Source: Parietaria judaica
Taxonomy: Eukaryota > Streptophyta > Magnoliopsida > Rosales > Urticaceae
Assembly: GCA_954871525.1 (NCBI GenBank)
Contig: OX940864.1
Span: 19,896,001-19,960,000 of the forward strand
DNA: 64,000 bases
Direction of reading: 5' to 3'
Shown here: piece by piece, positions 45,328 to 56,665 of the stretch
Position numbering within the stretch: position 1 is the first letter of the stretch
How the letters are laid out: each line of letters starts with the position of its first letter
Position numbers and translations under genes: made by a program
Notes under the pieces: generated by a model
Told to the model about the DNA's origin: nothing
Database searches by the model: none
Seen by the model: only the letters and a program-made list of their open reading frames with translations

Positions 45328-48300
45328 TCATCTATGCTGCACCGCCTTTTCGAGCATCGACGTTCCCTTGAAGATCGTGAACTGCACTTCTCTCATATAC
45401 TTTGCCACCTAACACCACATAATGAATATCCATCATATGGGCAATCCAATCATATATCCAAATGTTAAAATTAACATATAAAGACGACTTACTCGCTCGT
45501 CGCTCATCTTTGTGAAGCCAAACTTATTTGTCCAGATCGACTCGGCTTCCTCAGCAGCAGGAAGCACAATGTTCTCGACGCTCAGAGAAGACAACAACCT
45601 CTCTATGCACCAAAATAAGGCTTGAAAGTAACCCTAACACAAAAACAAGAGGTTAACTCAGAGATATTAGCACATCGACCTCGCATTTATCATTATCTTC
45701 TATTTTATTTAAGAAAATTGACATACTTTTCCTTGGTGTTCTCTAGCTGTGGCCACGAGAGGAAGCTCGGCAACTTCACGACCGAATATCCTAAGAAGAC
45801 CGGCACAAACCACAACAGACCTGCCCATATAATACAACATTAGGCAAAGGAATGACTTGGATTTTTACCGAGCATATTACCCGAGAAGTTCCATACCTCA
45901 CTGTTAGAACCACACAGTACATTCCACCAAACTCTTGCCCAGATATATTCCGCCTGCACGTTCCCAAAGGCAAAGAAACAGTTACAAAAACGTGCAAGCC
46001 GAACGAAAACTTAAATTCATTTCATAAAAGATAATGAGTTTTAATAACTAACCCGTAAACCATAACAGGAATCAAATCACGACCAGATGTTGCAACGATC
46101 GGGTCGAAACACTCCTAAGGATTGCAATGCAAATCACATTAGTAAAAATGGGAGCTATACAAAACGAATAGTCAACTTCACCAGAATAAACGGCAATACA
46201 CACTCCCAATTATATTTAAGCTACGTTTAAAAAAACCAGAAATGCAATTTAACATACAATAACAAATTCCTTTTTACGAGGCAGATCTGTAATCTTAACA
46301 ATCGGGAAAAGGAGGACAAAATCCATATTTCATCTCATATACTTACTCGGAAAATTGCAGCGGACCTGGAAAGAAAGGGTAGATGCTCTGAACAACGGCT
46401 TTTCCCACTTAAAACTTGCCATTGGATATCAGCTTCCGCTGCGCTGAGAGATAAGCCTCTGTTACCGTGCTTATTGAGTATCAACGATGAGAGAGGATCT
46501 GGAATCATCTCAGCTCCGGCCGCAAGTAGATTCTGAAGGGCAACGTGAATTCTATTGCACTCGTCACAGCAAAACCACTTGTCCTTTGGAAGTTCCTTTA
46601 CAAAAACCGAGATAATTTAAATAAAATAATCTAAGCCATGTTTCAAGTAACACAATAGATCAGACTCACTTGTAAGTCGCATAAACCGCTTTTGCGCAAG
46701 CAGCCAACGTGAAATTCCTTTTCACACTGCAAAGGACAAAAGAAGATCATACTCGGTTTTATGGAAAAGGGATAGGAAATCATTCAACATTTCCCGAAGG
46801 CAATGATCTAAGAAAACCATACTTGGTCGCACAGCATAACGGTTCGCTCGTCAAATTTAGCTGCACTGAAATCATGCCCCCTAAAAACAAAAAACAAATA
46901 AGTTTAAATAAAAGGAAAACAGAAGGTGAAAAACCATGAGGATTTTCGATGCCGAAAAACTCTAGTTAGCATAATAGTGTCATGTTAAATGTTGATACAA
47001 TTACATTTTCCAAAACCAGAGTAACCTGTCGATCGCAATTTCAGGTAATAAAAAAAAATTATATTGGAAATAGGCAAACAAATGGAGAAAGAAACCTGCA
47101 AACAACACAGCCACCAATTTCCATTTCAGGTGCCTTCACGACACGTGTCAATCTAATCACAATCGGTCTCGACGTACTGGGCAATCCTCCAGAAGCTGCT
47201 TCCCGAGCATGATCCCACTTATCTTTACAATTCGGACAATGCCACTCATTGTTTGGAACCAATGGAAAATCCAAACAAGCTGCAATATAAATGGAATTAG
47301 CTACAAAATTCAATGTTCCGAGTGAACTGCTCAACTAGAAAAACATGAATGAGAGCAATACGCATAAAAATTCTTCTAGCATTAGTTGGCATCTATAACA
47401 TAAAAAATCCACAAGGAAGCAAAACATCAAAAATGGTGAATTCAGTGGAAGCATAGATCCACCTGCATGAAAAGCACGGGGGCATCCATGGCATAAAACA
47501 AGATCACCTCCGTCTCCACAAACTGCACACATGTCATCACTATCACCCGTCGTAAGGCTTTGTCCATTTGACAAAGATATTGCAATGTCATGAAGTGTCA
47601 ATCCATTGCTCGTATAGATGTGACGATAGCTGCAAATGGACCAAACAAACTCAATATAACACATAACACATCAAGATCATGATAAGCAAACTGCTTTATT
47701 GTCTACTCACGGCTGTCGCCGAGCAGCCATTCCAGCATGAGATTCAAACTGAGAAGGACTGACCTGCTCATACACATGGATACAGTGTTATTGACAAGAA
47801 TCGTTTTTATAAATAAAAATGAAGTTGATATCTAGTTCATGAGATGAGATAAACCTCTTTGTTACAGCAGTTGCAGACTATCCCGTTCCCGTGCTTGTAG
47901 CCACCAAGCATTTTCTAGAACATTATAATATCTTATAAACCACACAAAGAGACAGCTCTCCATTGCCCAAATGTGTAGCAAATTGAAAAAACGACAAAAA
48001 CAAATAAAAAATACCTGTCCTTTGACAAAGTATGCCAACTCAGCACCGTCAGGGAGTCCATTTGGCATAAATAGAAGCCTGTGCAGATCATTATCCCTGC
48101 AAATAAAAATTCAAAAACCAATAAACACAAGAAACTTACAAGTTGAGGAGAAACGCTTGAAGAAATGAGAGGTTGACAGAAGCACATAGGCCAAAGTGAG
48201 GACGAGGAGTATAGAAGTTTACCGTCTCTTAGTGCTACCTTCAAGAGTTTTCTTATGCTGAAAACCCGATGGTTTCGAAACAAAAGAACCGGATCTGCAA

Positions 48301-49988
48301 TAGAGTGAAGTACTCCGATTTCAGAGATACACATGCAAGAACAAACAGATAGATAGAGAGAAAGGGAGATAGAAAAAACAAACTTTGGGACTAGTCGTTG
48401 CTCTGGCTCTCCCAAGGCAAAACTTTCTTCAAAAGTTGGTATGGAACTGCATTTTTTGGGGCAAGGACAATGTATTATAAGTATAATAAAAATGTAAACA
48501 AATGAAGACTATAGTCAAGAGAACTGAAATAGTACATGTAGAAAATATAAGAGGCCTGATATGTGTTGATCTAAGAAAACACACATGAATCAGTCTATGT
48601 ATAGGCCTTGAACTAAAATAGATAATATCTAAAGCAGCATGACAAATTGAACCACGAGACGATGTACTTACCCTACAAGAGAACGAGACAATTTGGGAAA
48701 ACTTTCCCGACGCTTTTGACCCACTTCCGTCCTTCCATCATTCCTGTGAAGATTTTCTGCACAATTAAAAAAACGATTAGGATTCATTTTCTATGGATAA
48801 ATTGAATGGAACTGCAATTCCTAGGGTACTAAACACCTTACTATATCATCACCACCTTATTTGCTTCTACAGAAAATCAAAATAATCTCTCGAAAATCAG
48901 ATAAGTGTTTAATGTGCTACGCGGGATCAAAAAGCTACCTTTCCAAATAAGAAAGTAGTCTTGGTTGATAGAAGAGCCAGCCAGCTCCTTCATGGTTTCA
49001 TCCAGAATGCTAACAGGTGCAGTTTTCAGCTCTTGAATTATACTGTAAATCGCCCTTCCGTTGTCCAGATATATATGATTATTCGGATGTCGGGTCCTCG
49101 AACCAGCATGGTTCTCGAACTCGTACGCAGTGAGTACCTACATTCAAACGGCTCAGACACCACAAATTGGGAAAGTAGACTCGAAACAACAGAAATTTCC
49201 ATTCACCTACTTTTGAGAAGCCGCACGACGAACAGCCACATAAATATCCACCGCCGCTAATAATACCGTCAAGCTGTTCTCGGGATTGTAGAGCAAAGTA
49301 AGAAGAATATACTAACATGATAATCTTCGAAAATCGAAAACCAGTTTGACATTGCATAGGAAGCTCGACTTACCTCTGAAGGGCCATAAACATACTTCAC
49401 ACGAGCCCCATCAAGGATGCCTGTAGATAACAGCTTCTTTACATTCGTGGGGTAGCTTCCGGATGTTACTTTCTTCAACATTTTCAAATCCGCATTTCGT
49501 CCGCACAAATTGGCGCGAGAGATTTCCGCGTAATCAGCATCAACCACGGACGAAGAATACCGCACGGGAACCTCGTAAGAGCCAGCGGAGAGATCCCCAT
49601 CCTTTCTTTTCCCAAGCTTGAAGGTGATTTTCCTAATGCCGGAAGTAGCGGCGTGCTCGGGGATCTCCACGACGAAACTAGACGTCACGACGTCAGCAGA
49701 CTGATTGCCAGCGCCCTCGCCGACGCTCAGCGTCTCCTCGGAGTCGCCCAAGCAGGCCGAGGTGACCTCGCCGCACTCCGGCTGGTGGGGTTGGCTGGTG
49801 ATGTCGTGGAAAGCCGAGCGGTTCTCTTTGGGAGAAGCCGCTGGGTTGGACACTTCAGAGCGCATGTCGTCGGTGGACACTTCCTTGGCATGCTTCTTGC
49901 TCGGAAACGCATCGTCTCCTTCTCCGGCGAGGCAGAGCTTCACTTGGCCGTTCGAAACGGCGTCGTCCGCTTTCCGATCTTTCTCCAT
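45328..49988 (-). CDS. PHD-finger/GNAT acyltransferase-like nuclear protein (IDM1-related), 813 aa, 19 exons
   Basis: Minus-strand exons by my reading: 49374-49988, 49211-49273, 48939-49137, 48672-48756, 48384-48446, 48223-48294, 48015-48096, 47855-47914, 47711-47763, 47463-47629, 47096-47279, 46823-46880, 46670-46726, 46347-46595, 46053-46114, 45897-45953, 45727-45820, 45493-45633 and 45328-45408. These total 2442 bases with every phase consistent. Residues 1-190 are low-complexity. A Tify/Jas-like DNA-binding region follows (GGGYLCGC, AYEFENHAGSRTRHPNNHIY; about 205-270), then DNDLHRLLFMPNGLPDG (about 367). Two PHD fingers come next (CAVCGDGGDLVLCHGC to CPNC, about 465-506; CVVC to CDEC, about 544-600) and a GNAT fold with REHQGKGYFQALFW (about 735-750). 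Relatives include Arabidopsis IDM1, a histone acetyltransferase promoting DNA demethylation, and several larger unnamed proteins. The N-terminus is shorter than I recall for those. An upstream in-frame ATG at 50045 would add 19 residues. Confidence 0.93.
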
Positions 49989-50548
49989 CCACAACGCCGC
50001 ATCAATCAAATGCGCGCAAACCAAACCAAACCAAACCAAACCCAACTCGAATACGTCCGAGTTAGATGAAGATGCAGATTGCGAGTCCCAGATTCAATGG
50101 GCGCTTCTGAAATTGAAGGCTGAAAGATCAGATTTGAAGGAAATCAATGGCGGATTGGAGGTACCTAATGCGGGATCGGGAATTGAGAGAGAGGTGATGG
50201 ATCCGGAATGGATTAGGGTTTGGATGAAATGAAAATGGTTAGCGCGGCAAAAAAAAGAGAGAATTTTACTTGTTTTGGCGGTCCCAAAGAGATTCAATCC
50301 ACTCTCCAGACCAGACTCGTTCAAGTTTTTATATGGCAGGAAGGAAACCATGAACTCGTGTTGTGTTCTTATCTCTCTTTGCTAATCTCATCTCTCGGGT
50401 CGGGTCCGACTTTTATTGTGCGGATCAGGCCCATTATTCTGGTGATGGAAATTACGTAACTAACCTTCGTCTATGCTTGTTTTTGTCAATGGCCTAGCCC
50501 ACGACCCTCCTTCTGCCGATTAATTTTGAAGGTCCTCGTCTAAATCTA
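49989..50548. other. 5' leader/promoter of the PHD/GNAT gene
   Basis: On the minus strand a TTTGGTTTGG-rich leader precedes the ATG. Overlapping short frames on both strands (50094-50351 and 49705-50232) have no recognised domain and are read as chance frames in leader or promoter sequence. Confidence 0.5.
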
Positions 50549-50581
50549 TCTATATATATTATAAAATGAGGAACTCATAAG

Positions 50582-52493
50582 CAAGGGACAAATTACCGAA
50601 TTTGCTGATAAATCGGTTGCTGTTTTCGACGGATTTATCGTTCGCTTGCCGATTAATCGACGGAAAACTGTACATTATCGTTACCGACACTTTTCGAGGA
50701 TTATCGACACTTTTTGATACTTTTCGATGGAAAACTTATAAAATATTTCTAAGTTTATATTTGCCCAATTTTTAAATAGTGTGTTAAAAATACCAAAAAT
50801 AAAAGCATATCATAATATTTATTCACTAATGAGTACTCAATAAATAATATCATACACATATATATGTAAATAAAGTCATACACCAACACATATAATTCCA
50901 TCGCAAGTCTTAAATCTAAAACACGTAAATAATAAAACGGTCTCAACTCTCAAACACAAAGTCTCAAAACTCAAACACGTAGAAAAATCTCGGATTTAGC
51001 TCAATTTGCAATTAAATTACACCAAAATCTCATATTATTATTTCGATAAATATTTAATAAAATCTACCAGCAACAAAAATGAACAAATTACCTCACATAT
51101 CGCAAAAGAAAAACTTGTAAGACTTTTGCCGCAGTTAAAAAAATCTCAGATTTAGCTCAAATATGCAATTAAATTACACCAAAATATCAGATTATTATTT
51201 CCATAAATATTTAATGAAAGCAAAGATCTACAAAAATGAATAAATTCACTCACGAATCGCAAAAGATTAACTTCTTAGACTTTTGCCGTAAATACGGGAA
51301 ACTCTAAATTAAGCTCAAATCTACAAATAAAATATACCCAGATACCAGATTATTATTGGAATAAATATTTAATGAAAATAAACATCATAAAAAATTAATA
51401 AATTACCTTACAAATCGCAAAAGATGAACTTGTTAGACTTTTGCCGTAATTATGAAAAAATCCGAATTAAGCTCAAATCTGAAATAAAATATACCAAAAT
51501 CTCATATTTTTATTTAATAAATATTTAATTGAAGTAAACATAAAAAAATTAATTAATTACTTCAAAAATTAAAAAAAGATAAACTTTTTAGAGTTTTGCC
51601 CCATTGAAGATTAAAATCCAAAAACCGTGACTCTAAATCTGAAAAATTCGAAAACTCAACACAAACATTCATATTTCTAATTAACTAGAATATTTTAAAC
51701 CCCATATTATCAAGCAATCATACAAAACTAGTAAATTTCTTGTAATTTCGTAAAACTAAAACTTTATATACTTTTGCCTAACATCATTATAATCCGAAAA
51801 TAGCCTAATCTAACCAAATAATTCAAAATTAATCAATCAAAACATGTTTTAATCATAAAATTTTCATAATAATTCAAAAAAAAAAAAAAATATGATAAAG
51901 TTCCAATCTTTAATCAATTCTAAACATAAAACTCATATGCGACTAACCCTTTAGTTTTCAATTTATGAAAATACCTTAAAATCATCTAAATGGTATTTTT
52001 CCAGCAACAAACGATGTATTCATGTAGATCTAACATTATGAGTCATTAATCTCCCAAAAATTACAATTTTTTTTAGAAATTCCGGTTGAAACTGAAAAAA
52101 ATAATAACTTTCGAAACTTATGCCAAGAATCGAAAAATCCATGAAAAGATGAAGAAGATTGGAAAAGGATGAGTCTTACCAGCTCGATTATCATGGAAAA
52201 GCATAAACTTTGGGTGTTGGCAGTGGAAAAGGGCGACAAGGCAAGGGCAATGTGTGGAAAATCGCGAAAATGGTATAAATATATGGCTGATTTTTTTTTT
52301 AATCGATGGAAAAGTACCCAAACTTTACTCATGAAAAACCGATAATCGACTGTTGCCCCTCTTGCCGATTTTCGAGCTTTTCGATGGAAAAGTTATAAAA
52401 CGATAACTGTTGGTATGGAATATTTGCCGATGACTATCGGCAAGACCGATAATCGAGGATTATTGACGATTTTCGACGAAAATTCGATCCTTG
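50582..52493. mobile_element. Unclassified TIR element, 1912 bp, inserted in Helitron B
   Basis: It is flanked by the perfect 8-bp duplication CTCATAAG (50574-50581 and 52494-52501). Both ends start CAAGG when read inward (CAAGGGACAAATTACCGA at the left, CAAGGATCGAATTTTCG at the right), giving a short imperfect inverted repeat. Removing it restores the Helitron A-like sequence, so the boundaries are well supported. The 8-bp duplication fits hAT, though the termini are not the usual CAGGG. Subterminal zones are crowded with TCGATAAT/ATTATCGA-like motifs. It has no transposase. Confidence 0.8.
50985..51612. repeat. About 157-bp tandem repeat, four units, in the TIR element
   Basis: Each unit contains TTTAGCTCAA or TTAAGCTCAA, an ATTA-ACACC or AATATACC stretch, CAGATTATTATT, ATAAATATTTAAT, then AATCGCAAAAGA and TTAGACTTTTGCCG. 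Starts are near 50992, 51148, 51302 and 51460. Similarity falls toward the right. Confidence 0.75.
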
Positions 52494-54420
52494 CTCATAA
52501 GTGAAGTGTTATGGTGTTATTTAAGTATTTGGAATTCTAATTTTTACAACTCAAAATAAAGATGTAGAGCAATCCTATCAAAGGATTGGAAAATCCTTTT
52601 TTTTTTCTAAGAATTTATAATTTTTTAAAATAGGAATTCAATGTTTTTTTATTTTTTATTATTGATTAATGCATTTGAGTGGAATTGCAAGTGTCATGTT
52701 TTTTAATTGCACTTGTAAGGTTTCATCATGTGTGTGATTTTAAACGTATAGCAAGGTAATGCTTAAGAGGCTTGCAAAAGAATCATGGCCAAGAACATCG
52801 GTAAGCACATCTACTACAATCTTATGAAAGTAAAATATATATATATTTTTTTCATATATTTTTCTTCTTCTCTTTGTTTTCAGATATATTTTTCACTATT
52901 TGTTTAAGCTATTAGAATAAAGAGGATATTTAAATGCTCAATATCAGACTTTTTGAAAAAGATTGGCGATGCAGATGATCAAAAGCACAACTGAACACAT
53001 AGAACAAGGCATTCTTATCAAAACACAATAGCAAGAGTTTTTGGTTAGTACATCAGAGTTTTTTTGAAGCAAGCTTGATGCTTGGGAGCTATTGTCATTG
53101 TGTTTTTATTTTATCAAAACACATGAACAAGACGCATTATATGTGTGCAAATGAAATTCATTGTGTTTTTATTTTATTTTCATTGGAGCTATTGTCACTG
53201 TCATGATCTTCATCATCTTCGTACTCTCCTATAACGGTCTGTAGGTGTTTTTTGGTCAGTTTTTTTTTATCTCACCTATAAAACTAATAAAATATTCATA
53301 AGTGGTACCTTATAATAAAGTTTGTATAAGCATCAAAATATTATTTTAGTTTTGGTGTCGAAGATGTTAATGAATTCTTCAAAAATATTTGTATTTTTTC
53401 GCTTCAAGTCTCTTTAGAGTTTTTGGTTTATTGCATTTTTCACTACTTGTGGTCTCCATCTTTTTGCAAGTTAGATTTTCGCCAAGATTTTGGTTTTATT
53501 TTTGTTACGTTTTTTTTTTCTTTCATATTTTTCTTTTTCTCTCTATTTTCAAATATATTTTTCACTGTCTGTTTCAGTTAACAAAATAAAGCGGATATTT
53601 GAATGATCAAGACGAGACATTCTGAAGAAGATTGGCTGTGTAGAAAATAAAAACACAATCGAGCAGATGAACAAGGTCGTCTCATCAAAACACAATATCT
53701 CTAGAGTTTTTGGTTAATACATGAGTGCTTTCTGAAGCAAGCTTGATGTTGATTGTGTCTGCAAAACTTTTTCCGGTTGCATTATATGTGTGCAAATGAA
53801 ATTTATTGTATTTTCATTTACCTTGAAGGATTAAGTGAGACCTAATATCAATTTATTTTCACTCAATGTATTGTCTTTCTATGTGCAAACCACTTCAATT
53901 GGAGATTCTTCAAGACTTTGGATACCAAGGGCTATTGATATAGATGTTATCAATTACAAATATTGTGGTACTTTGCGTGATAAATATTTTTTAAATAAAT
54001 GTACGATATATGTTATAATATTCACTATAAATAGAAGACATAATTTTTTTTTAAAATTGCGTAATGGATAGAAATGGCCAATAACAAATAGAAATGGCCA
54101 ATAACAAAGTAACAAACTATTTGATTCAATATTGATTGTACTGTAACTTTTTAATTAAATAAATTGGCGGAGATAATGAAGAACCAAGTAACACATTAAA
54201 TAAGGACTCAATTAGTCTATTAATAACAAACGCCTCAAGAGTTTTTTTTTAAAGAAAAACGTTATGGTAAATATTTAGATTGAAGTGGTACGGACAGAGA
54301 GATATATAACATTAAGCATTTAACTTTTTTTTTTATGCTCAAAAACTTTTATGCCTATCAGTACTTCAAAGTTCAAACTAATATTCGTGCAAATGCATTG
54401 CACACCCATTAATGTTTATT

Positions 54421-54978
54421 ATTATTATTTTTTAAATTAGGGGACACTATTAGCCAAGATTACGTGTACTTACATTACAAGATATTTGTCACGGTAAGAA
54501 CAACCGGCACTATTGGCCAGAATCACTATCAGCTAATATTACATATATTACGCAATTTCTGCGTCTCAAGGGATTGAACCCAATACCTCACGACTAATGC
54601 CCAAAATCCCCCCACCAGGTTAAACCCGGATACCCAATTTTTTTTATAAAAAAAAAAACCCGGATACGGATATTACGCAACCCGGATATCAAAATATCAG
54701 GGTTTTTTTTAAAAATAATAATAATTTTTGATCTGGGCCGTTGGATCATCAAGATCAACGGTCCAGAAAATATATTTAATTAAAATAAATAAAAAATACT
54801 AACCTGGATCCGGATATATCCGGGATTTTTTTTCCCGGTCCCGGATATATCCGTATCCGGGTTTTTAAAAATAAAAATAAAAACTAAAACCCGGATGAGT
54901 TTTTTGTATACATTTTGGGGACTACTCACGACGATTCTTATTGTAGTGGATTTACCACTAGACCTAACAAGGTTGGTT
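54421..54978 (-). mobile_element. SINE-like retroposon flanked by a 17-bp target duplication
   Basis: The sequence ACCCATTAATGTTTATT is repeated exactly at 54404-54420 and 54979-54995, the length expected of LINE-mediated insertion. On the minus strand the insert begins near TTAGGTCTAGTGG, which resembles a tRNA A box. It contains GGGTTCAATCCC, which resembles a B box, and ends in an AT-rich (AAT)n tail. The two boxes are too far apart for an intact promoter: 54605-54900 is filled with CCGGATA/TATCCGG repeats that look like a further insertion. Confidence 0.5.
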
Positions 54979-54995
54979 ACCCATTAATGTTTATT

Positions 54996-55687
54996 GAATA
55001 GCGACAATATTAACCAATTCATATCAGATGCAAAAGTCCAAAGGGTAGCCATTAAACATCAATCTATTGCACTTATCAGTTTTTTTTTCTTCTCAATTTT
55101 TAACTCTTTCACTCTAATTCTCGCTATTAATTGCACTTCTATGTTAAAAGCATGATATTGTTTAATTACCACATTTTGTTAAGTAAAAGAGTAATGTGTA
55201 GTGGTTTTTCCGATAGAAAAATGGTCGCAAAATAATTTAAGGATTTGGGGTTTAAAACTATTTTCGTACTTAATGAAGAAAAATTATGTAAATAAAGAAT
55301 TAAAATTTTATTTTATTTTTGAAAAAATTATAAGACGTTTGTATATTATATTATGCAGTTATGTAAATGATCATAATGCGTTATGGTATATAATATGCAC
55401 TAATGCATAAGTCTTTGTTTTCGATGAGTTAATCAATATATTTACATATATATTAAAGTGGTATTATGTTATATGGATATATAACATTTGAGCTAATTAT
55501 GAAATAAAAAAACATATATACATATAAATTTTGAATTAAATTTATATAATCAATAGCAATACACAAAACGTTTACAATTAAAATAAGGGGTTACGAGAAG
55601 TATATTTATTTGTTGCGGTTAAGAATGCCAAAAGTTTTTCATGCCAAGAAAATAGCAAAAATGGTATTTTAATGAATAATACAACAA
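54996..55687. other. Helitron-family sequence and AT-rich spacer
   Basis: The last part (about 55450-55680) matches Helitron A at 23350-23410 and 24350-24480 (GAATGCCAAAAGTTT, AAGAAAATAGCAAAAA, AATGAATAATACAAC). The rest is AT-rich with no gene. Confidence 0.5.
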
Positions 55688-56665
55688 TCTATATATATAT
55701 AAAAGGAAAATCTCACCTACATGACATGGCATGCTATAAATCAAGCAATCCTCCATTTCTATTTTCTCATAACTTAGAATTAATTTTGTGTAAAAATAGT
55801 ACTTAGTGACACAATAAGAAAGGGTTTCACATCTATTAACTCCACCGTAACTTCTCGCATTTAAATATCAAGTATACTACAAATCAAGGACTTCTCAATT
55901 TATTTTCTTTTCTCATATGTAACTGCACATTTATATTCATGAAAAATGATTCATCTTCTAATACTTCCTAATTGTTTACACGTTATAATAATTTACACAT
56001 TTAATTCTATACACTTAAATGCATTGAAATATTTATTTACACGTTATAGTTGAATACCATGATAAATACTATGCATGGATATTGAATGGACAATATTTAA
56101 ATATAAAAACCAAATAATTATAAATAGACAAGGCCATGCACAAAAATAAGGAAAACAAACAAAGAAATTGTGTATCATTGGGAGAGGCTACACCGAAGAG
56201 TCTCATGATAGGAATCCATAAGGGTGAGAGGCTACCTCTCCCTTTTCTGATATTTTGTGTTTTGCGTCTATATGGTTTCGTTGATATGTTTTTTGCATCA
56301 TTATTTTCTAGAGAGTGTGCTTATTATTGAGGAAAAAATGTATAAATTCTGCTATATATTATGATCGAATAATGTGGATGATAAATATTCTTTTATTCTA
56401 CCTATCATTTTTTTTTCGTCTATATGGTTTCATGATGTGTTTTCTGCAGCATGATTTCTACATAGTATGCTTACAGATCGAGAAAAAAGGTACTAATTCT
56501 GTTAACTCAATTTATATATATCTCTCTTGAGTTTTATCATATGGAATATGAATGGTAAAATATTCTCTTTTTCTACCTTTTTTTTTTTGTTTCTTTACAG
56601 GTTTACACATTCAGCATATGAATGGTTGATTTTAGTTCTTGCTTAATTAACAGGTTCATGCTTTC
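55688..56665 (+). mobile_element. Possible third Helitron 5' end and flank of the chromovirus
   Basis: TCTATATATATATAAAAGGA preceded by A is the family's typical 5' terminus. No hairpin/CTAGT end is found before the LTR at 56666, so if real its 3' part lies beyond the window, with the chromovirus inserted into it. Two small frames here share an LYGF-MCFLQ stretch, suggesting a local duplication near 56270-56300 and 56420-56450. Confidence 0.4.

Larger units (their letters stand above)
50549..54413 (+). mobile_element. Helitron B, related to Helitron A, interrupted by a 1.9-kb element
   Basis: It starts TCTATATATATTATAAAATG preceded by A. Its sequence resumes after the nested insertion with GTGAAGTGTTATGG and then follows Helitron A closely (TTTTACAACTCAA, GATGTAGAGCAATCC, CGAAGATGTTAA-GA, TGGAGATTCTTCAAGACTTTGG). 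Near 54385-54402 there is a hairpin GTGCAA-ATGCA-TTGCAC followed 11 bases later by TTAAT, which could be a CTAGT end altered by C-to-T and G-to-A changes. Further Helitron A-like sequence (55450-55687) lies beyond, so the family is mosaic and the 3' edge is less certain than the 5' edge. Confidence 0.65.

Noticed and set aside
49653..50232. Plus-strand frames of 138 and 175 codons
   Set aside because: They overlap exon 1 and the leader of the minus-strand PHD/GNAT gene, whose 19 exons have consistent phases and recognised domains.
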